DNA of 64,000 nucleotides from Clostridium felsineum DSM 794 (GTDB lineage: Bacteria; Bacillota; Clostridia; Clostridiales; Clostridiaceae): assembly GCF_002006355.2 (NCBI RefSeq), contig NZ_CP096981.1, positions 124,001-188,000 on the forward strand, written 5' to 3'. The notes below the pieces were generated by a model. It did no database searches. It was given only the letters and a program-made list of their open reading frames with translations, and was not told the origin of the DNA. Positions 15,280-23,980 of this stretch are shown piece by piece; position 1 is the first letter of the stretch, and every line of letters starts with the position of its first letter. The translations under genes and the position numbers were made by a program.

Positions 15280-17006
15280 AATTACTAAGTCTACGTAAAA
15301 TTGCAGATGCGGTGATTTTACCAGCTTTTATTGAAAGAATAACTCTTAGCATATCAGGTAAAAATGTTTTTATAAGTTCCCAATTTATAGTATCAGAAAA
15401 CAAATCATTTATATGTTTATAAATTTTAGTTGAATCTGGGTTGTAAAATTTTAAATCCTTCCAATTTCTAATACGAGGCATAAGATTAATACCAAGAAGA
15501 TATGAAAATGCAAATACAGGAGAATTTTGACCTTGGGTATCAGCATGAATAGTGTCAGGTCTAATATCTGATTCATTTTTTAAAAGGCCATCAAGTATGT
15601 ATACTGCTTCCCATACACCACATGGAATAAAATGACCAAATAATGTTATATATGTATCTGAAACATGATAATAGCCAATTCCACCATAACCACCATATCG
15701 GATATGATACTCAGATAAAAGATTTTCTTCATATATATCCCACTTTGTGCCATCAGCAGCAACTCTATTGCCAGTTCCCCAATACTTAGGAAGTGTAAAC
15801 CAATTATATGAATTTACAACTGATTTAATAGCTGAATTTAGTTTATCTTCATCAATATGTCTTTGATTAATCCACGCTACTTGTTTACGATTTAAGTTGT
15901 CAAGAGAACTTGCAGTTTGAGTTGGTCCTAGGTTGCATCCATAGCAAAAGGTTGTAGTCAAATACCTTTAAATAGCATTTTCTAATTTCCATTCACATCC
16001 TGAAGCAGACCTAAAAAATCTAGTCCAATTCAACCAATATTCTGTGTCAGCAAGCATATCTAATATATTTTTAGAGGCTAAGTGATCAGCAATATATGTT
16101 TCTAAAAATTTCAATTTACTTGGTTCTTTTTTCTTCTTTAATTTATGTAAAATTGGCTCTCCATTTTTAATTTCGAGGTATTGATTCGTTGGAAAGGATT
16201 TATCTGTTTCATTAATTTCAGATTGCAACCAATTTTTTGTATGGTTTATAAATTCATCACTTTTTAAAGGAAGTCCAACTTGTTCACTATACAAGTCAAT
16301 AGAATTATTATATTCTTCCCAGCTAATTAACTGATTACGATAATCAGAGAAATTACTACTTCCTTCCACATATAAATCTCCAGACTTTAAGTCAATCATA
16401 ATTTGAGAAAATAAACATAATTCAAAATGTCTTCTATTAATCTTTTCTATACAAGATGATTTTTTATTTTGTCTGGTAACAAACTTCCACCATGAATCGG
16501 GTATCCATGTAATATCTAAAAGCTCTATACGTTGTTCAGTTTCCTTATCTTTATTTATAATCTTTATTGTATCTATGAAATCTTTATTTGTGATTTTATT
16601 ATTTACAATAAAATTAATTGACTTCTCTAAAGATGTATTTTGAGTAGTCGAATAAATTTTTATTGTCTTTAGTATGTTAATAAAAGCTAGCCTATGAGAT
16701 TTATAAAACCTCCACATAAAAGGAAAATTATTATTTGATAATGTTGCTGTGTTTCACAATTATTTAAAACATTTTCAGCATCAGCACCTATTATTGTGTC
16801 AATAGCAGCTAATCTTTGATTAGGATTTTTATTCATCTTATAAGCTATAACAATATCCTTGAGTTTAGATATTAACTAGTCTGACTTTTTTATACTTTCA
16901 AGTTGGGATTTTTCAAGTTCTTGTTTAGCTTTTCTATTAATATTCATCATTTTTTTAATAAACATTTTTACTAAGTCATCTACAGCTGTAGTTGATTGTA
17001 CAAATA
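15280..17006 (-). pseudogene. tnpA: Tn3-family transposase tnpA, central/5' part, decayed
   Basis: The frame encodes the middle and DDE region of a Tn3 transposase: MWRFYKSHRLAFINILKTIK, YGCNLGPTQTASSLDNL, HADTQGQNSPVFAFSYLLGI and KAGKITASAILRRLSNY. It is broken by a TAA at 15968-15970 (downstream codons stay in frame), a one-base shift near 16740 and a TAG near 16876. The first several hundred residues are missing upstream of the palindrome at 17007. Continues, after the 3 kb insertion, at 12243. The transposase is certainly inactive. Confidence 0.85.
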
Positions 17007-17046
17007 GGGGTACCGCCAACATTTCCGACAATGTTGGCGGTACCCC
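17007..17046. mobile_element. 40-base palindrome of two back-to-back Tn3-like ends
   Basis: 17007-17023 (GGGGTACCGCCAACATT) pairs perfectly with 17030-17046 around TCCGAC. Each half looks like the outer end of a Tn4430-type terminal repeat. It interrupts the decayed tnpA. Flanks AAATA and ATATA agree at four of five bases, a weak hint of a target duplication. It may be a minimal non-autonomous element. Confidence 0.6.
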
Positions 17047-17471
17047 ATATAGTATTTCTGCAATTATTATCATTTAATTTCTATATACATTATTTTTATG
17101 ATGTAGTAGCTGCATTACCTCATTCTGACCTCATAATAGCATTTACTATTATGTTGATAAGTTTATACAAAAAAGAAACCCTCCCCTTAAAATTGATTTT
17201 AGGAGGCTTAAAAAATTATCATAAACTTTAAATATATTATTACAGTAATTACACATACTAATTTATATCATCAATATGTGTAACCTATTTTCAAATAAAC
17301 TACTCAGAACTATATGTTAACCGTATTGAAGCCTTGATTTTTAAGGCTTTATAGTTTTGCGTTCAATTCCACACAATTTCTATTATGTTAAACTCACTTT
17401 GTTCTTCTTACAACTGATCCATAAGCTGTACATGCACAAATAAATTTTCTATTTTAATATTTCTTATTAAT
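17047..17471. other. Intergenic region, 425 bases
   Basis: No gene seen. It holds a minus-strand hairpin at about 17173-17210 (CCTCCTAAAAT with ATTTTAAGGGGAGG) followed by TTTCTTTTTT, a likely terminator of the cassette genes. A stretch near 17376-17405 is related to 18760-18800 downstream of the second gene copy. Confidence 0.6.
17173..17210 (-). terminator. Terminator downstream of the cassette genes
   Basis: On the minus strand GCCTCCTAAAAT and ATTTTAAGGGGAGGG pair with a small bulge, followed by TTTCTTTTTT. Confidence 0.5.
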
Positions 17472-18203
17472 CTAATCTGCTTTTATAGACTTATATTTTA
17501 TTCCCATACCTTTATTTACTAAATCATCAACGTTTAATAAATGTGTAAATTGCTGTATACTGCCTATATTTTTTTCAAAACTATCATTAACTTGTATATC
17601 TGTAAAAGCAATTCTATATTCTTTTTGAGTCTCAAATAAATTATCTTTTACAAAAAATCTATCGTCAGTATCATTAGCAAAATTTTTCATTCTTTCTGCG
17701 TCATTAATAGATAAATCTTCATATTTAACTTTTCTCATTACAATTTTTGTTTGCTCCTGCATCTTCTCTATTATTCTATTCCAAAAATCAACTGGAGATA
17801 TAATTAAAACATACTCTCCAAATTCCTTTTTTAAATAGTCTCCTTTGTCTTTTGAAAATTTAAGCTGTGCTGTTATAATTCCATTTTCTTCCCTGATATT
17901 TTGCAAATCAGTACTATCGCTATACCTCATACAAAATACTGGAACATATTTATCATTATCTTTTCTAAAAGTTACTTTACTTGAATCACTTACAAAAATT
18001 ATTTCATTGGTATCAGGATTTCTTGCTTCTATTTTGGTTTTGTTTAATATTAATGCCGCCTCATTTTCATCGCCCTGTCCACCTTGCCTTTCACATTCTA
18101 TATAATATTTTAAATTTTTAGTATAAAAATTACCCTTCTGTAATTTCTCAAGATTATCTTTTTTACCAAATTTCATCAAAAAGAGTATTTCATCCTTCTT
18201 CAT
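17472..18203 (-). CDS. Unrecognised 243-residue protein, cassette copy A
   Basis: Soluble, with no signal or membrane segment. It opens ILFLMKFGKKDNLEKLQKG, then FYTKNLKYYIECERQGGQGD, a pattern I have seen in uncharacterised Firmicutes proteins; I cannot name a function. A second copy lies at 18850-19581 with about 90 percent identity by eye, so the gene was duplicated in tandem. AAAGGCGAGTG precedes the ATG. The leader, TGTATTGAAAGGYGAGTGATA, is nearly the same in front of all three full cassette genes. Context inside a mobile region suggests an accessory, possibly defence or immunity, role. Confidence 0.7.
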   Translation of the reverse strand: MKKDEILFLMKFGKKDNLEKLQKGNFYTKNLKYYIECERQGGQGDENEAALILNKTKIEARNPDTNEIIFVSDSSKVTFRKDNDKYVPVFCMRYSDSTDLQNIREENGIITAQLKFSKDKGDYLKKEFGEYVLIISPVDFWNRIIEKMQEQTKIVMRKVKYEDLSINDAERMKNFANDTDDRFFVKDNLFETQKEYRIAFTDIQVNDSFEKNIGSIQQFTHLLNVDDLVNKGMGIKYKSIKAD

Positions 18204-18264
18204 GTACTATCACTCGCCTTTCAATACAATATTCTGTAATAAAAGGTAAAATCCTTTTTTGAAT

Positions 18265-18292
18265 ATAAAAAAGAACCCTGTTAAGAGTTCTT
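18265..18292 (-). terminator. Terminator after the 124-residue cassette gene
   Basis: Minus strand AAGAAC...GTTCTT with a 10-base loop, then TTTTTT. Nearly the same hairpin recurs at 19645-19669. Confidence 0.6.
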
Positions 18293-18310
18293 GGTATTGC
18301 ATTATTATAA

Positions 18311-18685
18311 CTATTTTTCATCATAAAGAAAATATTTGAATATATTGTCAATAAGTTGCCTATTTATATAATAATAATCATTTCCGGTTTGCTTTACATT
18401 GTTTATGCTTCGTGATGTAGCATATTTGTATCCGTCTAAGTAAATACAAAATTGTTTTTCACTTTGTTCAAATGATATATAACTATCTTCTTTATACTTA
18501 ATATCGATAGTTTGATCGTCTGATTTTATACTCCTAGCACTATAATAAAAGGTACCTTCTTTATTGATATACGATTTAATTAGTTTATTTATATCATCTA
18601 TTTCTTCTTTGATATATTTCTCTATCTCTAAAAAATCAAATTTAACAGTTCTCTTTTTTAAAGCATATTCTTCTTTCCAATCCAT
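18311..18685 (-). CDS. Unrecognised 124-residue protein in the cassette array
   Basis: A soluble, charged protein opening MDWKEEYALKKRTVKFDFLE, with an N-terminal helix EIEKYIKEEIDDINKLIKSYI and a beta-rich second half. Unrelated by eye to its two neighbours, although its upstream leader (TGTATTGAAAGGTGAGTGATAAT) is shared with them. Start ATG 18685 lies 9 bases after AAAGGTG. Function unknown. Lying between two copies of one gene, it may be the partner of that gene. Confidence 0.65.
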   Translation of the reverse strand: MDWKEEYALKKRTVKFDFLEIEKYIKEEIDDINKLIKSYINKEGTFYYSARSIKSDDQTIDIKYKEDSYISFEQSEKQFCIYLDGYKYATSRSINNVKQTGNDYYYINRQLIDNIFKYFLYDEK

Positions 18686-18761
18686 ATTATCACTCACCTT
18701 TCAATACAATAATTCTATAATGAAAGATAATTTCCTTCAACGTAGATTAAGTTTTTTATAA

Positions 18762-18789
18762 GTTCCACACACTTCTCATTGTGTGGAAC
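18762..18789 (-). terminator. Hairpin after cassette copy B
   Basis: GTTCCACACA (18762-18771) pairs perfectly with TGTGTGGAAC (18780-18789). On the minus strand it is followed by TTATAAAAAAC, so termination is possible but not textbook. Confidence 0.45.
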
Positions 18790-18849
18790 TCACTATATTC
18801 TTCTTACCACTTCTCTGTAAACTTTAAATAGTTTGAAATTATTATTAAT

Positions 18850-19581
18850 CTACTCTGATTTTATAGACTCATATTTTATTCCAATACCGCTATTTACTAA
18901 ATCATCAACAATTAATAAATGTGAAAATTCTTGTATGCTACCTATATTATTTTCAAAACTATCATTAACTTGTAGATCTATAAAAGCAATTCTATATTCC
19001 TTTTGAGTCTCAAATAAATTATCTTTTACAAAGAACCTATCATCAGTATCATTAGCAAAATTTTTCATTCTTTCTTCATCATTAATAGATAAATCTTCAT
19101 ATTTGACTTTTCTCATTACAATTTTTGTTTTATCATTTAGCTTGTTTATTATTCTATTACCAAAATCAACTGGGGATATAATTAAAACATACTCTCCAAA
19201 TTCCTTTTTTAAATAGTTCCCTTTGTCTTTTGAAAATTTAAGCTGTGCTGTTATAATTCCATTTTCTTCTCTGATGTTTTACAAATCACTACTATCACTA
19301 TATCCCATACAAAATACTGGAACATATTTATCATTATCTTTTGTGAAAGTTACTTTACTGGAATCACTTACAAAAATTATTTCATTGGTATCAGGATTTC
19401 TTGCTTCTATTTTGGTTTTGTTTAATATTAATGCTGCCTCATTTTCATCTCCCTGTCCACCTTGCCTTTCACATTCTATATAATATTTTAAATTTTTAGT
19501 ATAAAAATTACCCTTCTGTAATTTCTCAAGATTATCCTTTTTGCCAAACTTCATCAAAAAGAGTATTTCATCTTTATTCAT
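18850..19581 (-). pseudogene. Cassette copy B of the 243-residue gene, one nonsense codon
   Basis: Same length and frame as 17472-18203. The glutamine codon of LQNIREE is TAA here (19279-19281), which cuts the product to 100 residues. No other break is seen, so the loss looks recent. An internal TTG/ATG restart giving the C-terminal half is possible but has no clear ribosome binding site. Confidence 0.8.
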
Positions 19582-19644
19582 GTACTATCACTCGCCCTTC
19601 AATACAATATTCTGTAATAAAAGGTAAACTCCTTTTTGAATATA

Positions 19645-19669
19645 AAAAAGAACCATGTTAAGAGCTCTT
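19645..19669 (-). terminator. Terminator after the 19738-19891 fragment
   Basis: Minus-strand AAGAGC pairs with GTTCTT (one G-U), followed by TTTTTT. Homologous to 18265-18292. Confidence 0.55.
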
Positions 19670-19737
19670 CATATATTTTCAATATTGGTTATATTTTTAA
19701 TACCAGCCATTTCACAAAGAAGTCCAGTATAATACTA

Positions 19738-19891
19738 TTTTTTATTATTTAAAACCTCTCTTATATAATCCAAATAATATATATTAGCCATTTCCTTAGC
19801 AGACATCATATTCATTGCTGTATCAACATAGCCATTAAAAGATTGCTTGATTTTTGGAATGTCTGCATCTAACTCTTCTAGAGCTGCGGCA
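19738..19891 (-). pseudogene. 3' fragment of an unknown gene at the mgtA junction
   Basis: An open minus-strand frame encodes LEELDADIPKIKQSFNGYVD and then TAMNMMSAKEMANIYYLDYI ending REVLNNKK. It has a helical, real-protein look and its own terminator, but it loses its 5' part where mgtA resumes. It probably belonged to the incoming DNA. Product not recognised. Confidence 0.5.
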
Positions 19892-20755
19892 GAAAGTACA
19901 ACGGTATTTGCTAAGCTTTCTCCACTTCATAAGGAAAGAATTATAAAAGCTTTACAAAGTAAAAATCATGTAGTAGGCTTCATGGGTGATGGAATTAATG
20001 ATGCACCTGCTTTAAAAGCAGCAGATGTTGGTATTTCTGTTGATACAGCAGTAGATATCGCAAAAGAAACTTCGGATGTAATTCTTCTTGAAAACAGCCT
20101 TTTAGTCCTTGAAGAAGGTGTTCTTGAGGGAAGAAGAGTATTTGGAAACATTATAAAATATATTAAAATGACTGCAAGTTCAAACTTCGGAAATATGTTT
20201 AGTGTGATTGGAGCAAGTATATTTGTACCATTTTTACCTATGCTTCCAATACAATTGCTTACAAATAACTTACTTTATGATATATCACAAACCACAATAC
20301 CTACAGACTCAGTTGATGAGAAATGGATTGAAAAACCAAGAAAGTGGTCACTTAAGGAAATAAAAAAATTTATTATATGTATAGGACCAATTAGTTCAAT
20401 ATTTGATTACACTACTTATTTTATTATGTTATTTATATTCCACGCCTGGAGTAATTCAGCATTATTTCAGACCGGGTGGTTTTTAGAATCGCTATTTACG
20501 CAAACCGTTATAATTCATGTAATACGAACAAATAAAATACCTTTTATACAAAGTACAGCAAGTAAGCCTCTTATGATAACTTCTGTTATAATTGTTGGGT
20601 TTGGAACACTCTTAGTTAACTCTCCACTTGGGTCTGCCTTTGGTTTTGTTAAACTACCATTATTATACTATCCTTTATTAGTAATTACATTATTATTCTA
20701 TATAATTTTAACTCAGGCGATAAAGAGCTGGTACATAAGAAAGTACGCCGAATGA
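19892..20755 (+). pseudogene. mgtA: mgtA-type Mg2+ P-type ATPase, 3' fragment
   Basis: From about STTVFAKLSPLHKERIIKAL onward this is the C-terminal third of an MgtA/MgtB ATPase. The hinge GDGINDAPAL and membrane helices 7-10 are present, ending KSWYIRKYAE. The phosphorylation aspartate and all earlier parts are missing. The 5' end of the gene is at 11556, so about 560 codons were lost when some 8.2 kb of foreign DNA entered. No promoter or ribosome binding site is seen for separate expression. Confidence 0.85.
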
Positions 20756-20873
20756 TGATAATTATGATACAATTATAGAAATATCTTCTTTACAATTTGG
20801 TTAAATCTATATTGTAATGTAACAAACTTGTTGATTATTAAAAAATAAATTTATCTTTGGGGCGGTGATTATT

Positions 20874-21338
20874 TTGTTTAGAGAAATGAGAAGAAAAGAC
20901 AGAGAGTTAAGAAATGATGATATTATTGAAATTTTAAAAAACAATGAGTATGGTATTTTATCAACTATAAGTGAAAATGGTTATCCTTATGGTGTACCCT
21001 TGAGTTATATCTATATGAATGATTCAATATATTTTCACTCAGCTTTAGACGGTCATAAATTAGACAATATAAAAATCAGCGATAAAGTATCCTTTTGTGT
21101 AGTTGGTGAAACCTCTGTAGTACCAGATGAATTTACTACAAATTATGAGAGTGTAATTATATTGGGAAAAGCAAAAGAAATTTTTGATGATGAAAAAACT
21201 TCAGTACTATTAGAGATTCTAAAAAAGTACTCAAAAGAATACATAGAAAAAGGGAAAATATATATTGAAAAAGCTGGCCAGAGAACTAAAGTATTTAAAA
21301 TAGACATTAATCATATTTCTGGTAAAAAAAGAAGTTAA
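20874..21338 (+). CDS. Pyridoxamine 5'-phosphate oxidase-fold flavoprotein, NimA-like
   Basis: 154 residues: FREMRRKDREL, GILSTISENGYPYGVPLSYI and IYFHSALDGHKLDNI are typical of the NimA/PNPOx-like split-barrel group. These bind FMN; NimA enzymes reduce nitroimidazoles, but most clostridial members have unproven roles. TTG 20874 is chosen because GGGGCGGTG lies 7 bases ahead and the protein then starts MFREMRRK like its relatives. Monocistronic with a strong terminator. Confidence 0.8.
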   Translation: MFREMRRKDRELRNDDIIEILKNNEYGILSTISENGYPYGVPLSYIYMNDSIYFHSALDGHKLDNIKISDKVSFCVVGETSVVPDEFTTNYESVIILGKAKEIFDDEKTSVLLEILKKYSKEYIEKGKIYIEKAGQRTKVFKIDINHISGKKRS

Positions 21339-21345
21339 TATTGTT

Positions 21346-21372
21346 AGAGACGCATCTTAACGATGCGTCTCT
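21346..21372 (+). terminator. Terminator after the NimA-like gene
   Basis: AGAGACGCATC (21346-21356) pairs perfectly with GATGCGTCTCT (21362-21372), then TTTTATTT. Confidence 0.9.
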
Positions 21373-21519
21373 TTTTATTTAATATTATTTTGAATTTTTT
21401 TACTTAAATATTGATTTATTTAAAATAAGTAGTATACTTTAGTTATACAAATCATACTTTTCATACAAATTAGCTTGTTAAATATATTGTACTAGATATT
21501 ATAGAAAGAAGGAAATAAA

Positions 21520-21738
21520 ATGAAACAGCCAAAGGATAAATATGCATGGACCGTAAAGATCGGTGAAAAAGGACAGTTTGTTATACCAAAGGAAGCTAGA
21601 GATATTTTTGGCATAAAACCAGGTGACACACTTATAGTTCTTGCTGATAAAAATAATGGTATAGCCATTCCACCAAAAGAAATGTTCACTAAATTGGCTG
21701 ATACTATTTTTGGTGAAAGCGAGGATAACGAAAAATGA
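21520..21738 (+). CDS. AbrB/SpoVT-type DNA-binding protein
   Basis: 72 residues: WTVKIGEKGQFVIPKEARDI, FGIKPGDTLIVL is the swapped-hairpin AbrB domain. First gene of an operon whose stop overlaps the ABC ATPase start (ATGA). It takes the place of the GntR regulator found in YtrA-type operons and probably represses the transporter genes. AAGAAGGA precedes the ATG. Confidence 0.85.
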   Translation: MKQPKDKYAWTVKIGEKGQFVIPKEARDIFGIKPGDTLIVLADKNNGIAIPPKEMFTKLADTIFGESEDNEK

Positions 21739-22577
21739 GTGTGCTTGAAGTAAAAAATCTTTGTAAAAAGTATCCTACCTTTGAATTAAAAAATATATCT
21801 TTCTCCCTTGAAAAAGGAAAAATAACAGGCTTCATAGGCAGAAATGGTGCTGGTAAATCTACAACCTTAAAAGCACTATTTAATTTTGTTCATCCTAACA
21901 GTGGTGAAATTTTATTTTTTAATAGAAATTTTGCTAAAAGTGAATTTGAAGTAAAACAACGTGTAGGTTTTGTTTCAGGTGGAATCGACTATTACTCAAA
22001 AAAGAAAATCAAAACAATTACTGATATTACTAAGGCCTTTTATGCTAGATGGGATGAGTCAGCATATGTAAAATATATGAATATGTTTAAGTTAGATGAA
22101 AATAAAACACCTTCTGAACTATCAGCTGGTATGAAGGTAAAATATGCTTTAACCCTTGCCCTATCTCATAATGCAGAACTGCTTATCTTAGACGAACCTA
22201 CAAGTGGACTTGATCCGGTTTCAAGAGATGATTTACTGGATGTATTAATGGAACTTTGTGATAAAGGAATTACAATTCTATTTTCAACCCACATCACTTC
22301 GGATTTAGATAAATGTGCGGATAACATTATTTATATAAAAAACGGTAGTATTTTAGCTGATTCAAATATCCAATCCTTTGTAAATAACTATAAGGTTCTT
22401 CAGCTTACAGAAAATCAATTAACTGAGAATTTGAAATCAAAATTAATAGGCTGTAAAAAGAGCAAGACTGGTTTTACAGCCCTTATAAAATCAATTGACG
22501 CTTCTTATACAGGTATCAATTGTACAAATGCTGATTTAGAAACAATTATGGTTCATATCGAAAAGGAGGAAAAATGA
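21735..22577 (+). CDS. ABC transporter ATP-binding protein
   Basis: 280 residues: Walker A GRNGAGKST (about 34-42), signature LSAGMKVKYAL near 133, Walker B LLILDEPTSGLDP near 155, H-loop STHIT. Closest in style to the YtrB/bacitracin-type two-gene exporters of Firmicutes. It overlaps the AbrB gene and the permease by four bases each, so translation is coupled. It powers the permease encoded next; substrate unknown. Confidence 0.9.
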   Translation: MSVLEVKNLCKKYPTFELKNISFSLEKGKITGFIGRNGAGKSTTLKALFNFVHPNSGEILFFNRNFAKSEFEVKQRVGFVSGGIDYYSKKKIKTITDITKAFYARWDESAYVKYMNMFKLDENKTPSELSAGMKVKYALTLALSHNAELLILDEPTSGLDPVSRDDLLDVLMELCDKGITILFSTHITSDLDKCADNIIYIKNGSILADSNIQSFVNNYKVLQLTENQLTENLKSKLIGCKKSKTGFTALIKSIDASYTGINCTNADLETIMVHIEKEEK

Positions 22578-23224
22578 TGAAAAATCTTTTGAAAAAAGAA
22601 ATATTTCTTTCTATGCACCCTACGGCTGTTATATTTCTATCCTTCTCATTAATGTTAATCATCCCTAATTATCCTTACTATGTAACTTTTTTTTATACAA
22701 GTCTAGCTATATTTTTTACCTGCCTAAATGGTAGAGAGAATAATGATGTTTTTTATAGCTTAACCCTTCCTATTACTAAAAAATCAATCGTTACCTCAAG
22801 ATTTGCTTTTGTTATTCTTCTTGAGTTAGCACAACTTATTATAGCAGTACCTTTTGCAATAATTCGCCAAAGCATGCCACTTCCAGGCAATCAGGTTGGT
22901 ATGGATGCCAATATTGCCTTGTTTGGACTTTCCTTTATACTATTTGGATTATTTAATTATATTTTCTTTATTACTTATTATAGAAATGTAAATAATGTAG
23001 GAAAGGCTTTTCTTAAGGGAAGTACCGCTATTTTCGCCTACATTATAATCGCAGAAGCCTGCACCCACGTAATTCCATTTGTACGAGATTATCTTGATAC
23101 AAAAGATCCGCAATATTTGAATTATAAATTAATTGTATTGATTATTGGGATAATAATTTATACCTTACTAACCTTTATGAGCTACAAAAAATCAGTTAGA
23201 TCCTTTGATGCATTGGATTTATAG
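22574..23224 (+). CDS. ABC-2 type permease
   Basis: 216 residues with about six membrane helices. Partner of the ATPase upstream (start inside its stop, ATGATG). GGAGG sits just before the ATG. In similar operons such pairs answer cell-envelope stress. No substrate can be inferred. Confidence 0.85.
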   Translation: MMKNLLKKEIFLSMHPTAVIFLSFSLMLIIPNYPYYVTFFYTSLAIFFTCLNGRENNDVFYSLTLPITKKSIVTSRFAFVILLELAQLIIAVPFAIIRQSMPLPGNQVGMDANIALFGLSFILFGLFNYIFFITYYRNVNNVGKAFLKGSTAIFAYIIIAEACTHVIPFVRDYLDTKDPQYLNYKLIVLIIGIIIYTLLTFMSYKKSVRSFDALDL

Positions 23225-23340
23225 ATTTATCCAATAAAAGTATTATACTTGAACTTGGTAATGTACAATCTACTGACAATGAATTAAATAACCTTATAAA
23301 TACAACAGCTTCTGCATTAAAAAATTTGAATAATAAATAA
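23224..23340 (+). pseudogene. SpoIIP-like 3' fragment
   Basis: Directly after the permease stop, an open frame reads DLSNKSIILELGNVQSTDNE and LNNLINTTASALKNLNNK before TAA. It matches the last residues of the SpoIIP-like protein at 31706-32407 (GNIKSSDSELNKLVDLISTAFKNLNYK). No start codon belongs to it, so it is the leftover tail of a lost gene. Confidence 0.65.
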
Positions 23341-23368
23341 TAAAAGCTTGTCTTGGGATAAGAATGTA

Positions 23369-23421
23369 CAAAAGCACTGAAGGATATTCCATTAGGACAG
23401 AAATACCCTTCAGTGCTTTTG
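23369..23421 (+). terminator. Long-loop terminator
   Basis: CAAAAGCACTGAAGG (23369-23383) pairs perfectly with CCTTCAGTGCTTTTG (23407-23421). The loop holds a small inner pairing. Confidence 0.7.
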
Positions 23422-23484
23422 TATTCATTAAGAAATTCATTTATAATATTAAAATCTAATATTTTATTTAGCTGGAGGTTATTT

Positions 23485-23928
23485 ATGAATTTGAGAATTA
23501 AAAAATTTAATCAATTAAGCGTGGAGGAATTATACAAAATCCTAGCCTTAAGAAATAAGATATTCATTGTAGAACAGAAATGTTCATATCTTGATTGTGA
23601 TAATAAAGATTTAAAGTCATATCATTTATTTTATGAAGAAAATGGAGAAATAATTGCATACTTAAGAATTTTAGAAAAGGGAATTTCCTACGATGAAATA
23701 TCAATAGGAAGAGTAGCTGTAAAAAAAGAGTATCGTGGTAAAGGAATTGCAAAAGAAATGCTATTAAAAGCTATTGAGTTTATAGAACTAGATTTAATGG
23801 AGGACACTATAAAAATTCAAGCACAAGCATATTTACTTGATTTTTATAGTAGCCTTGGCTTTAAAGCGGTTTCAGAGAAGTATCCAGAAGATGATATTCC
23901 CCATATAGACATGTTATACAAAAAGTAA
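23485..23928 (+). CDS. ElaA-like GNAT acetyltransferase
   Basis: 148 residues. ILALRNKIFIVEQKCSYLDC and IGRVAVKKEYRGKGIAKEML place it in the ElaA branch of the GNAT fold. Acceptor unknown. ATG 23485 follows CTGGAGG; the longer frame has no such site. It ends at a strong bidirectional terminator shared with the convergent ars operon. Confidence 0.85.
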   Translation: MNLRIKKFNQLSVEELYKILALRNKIFIVEQKCSYLDCDNKDLKSYHLFYEENGEIIAYLRILEKGISYDEISIGRVAVKKEYRGKGIAKEMLLKAIEFIELDLMEDTIKIQAQAYLLDFYSSLGFKAVSEKYPEDDIPHIDMLYKK

Positions 23929-23975
23929 ATGCTAGCCACTATATTAAATTTTATATGCTCTATAGTGGCTAGCAT
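23929..23975. terminator. Bidirectional terminator between GNAT gene and ars operon
   Basis: ATGCTAGCCACTATA (23929-23943) pairs perfectly with TATAGTGGCTAGCAT (23961-23975), with T8 after it on the plus strand and A-rich sequence before it. Confidence 0.9.
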
Positions 23976-23980
23976 TTTTT

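Noticed and set aside
16992..17231. 79-codon plus-strand ORF through the palindrome
   Set aside because: The residues come from the palindrome and terminator sequence; no ribosome binding site.
17845..18105. Plus-strand ORFs repeated at 17845 and 19223
   Set aside because: Both are the antisense shadow of the duplicated 243-residue gene; similarity between them only reflects the duplication.
17007..19891. CRISPR-like or phage region
   Set aside because: No short regularly spaced repeats and no phage structural, integrase or cas genes were seen here or elsewhere in the window.
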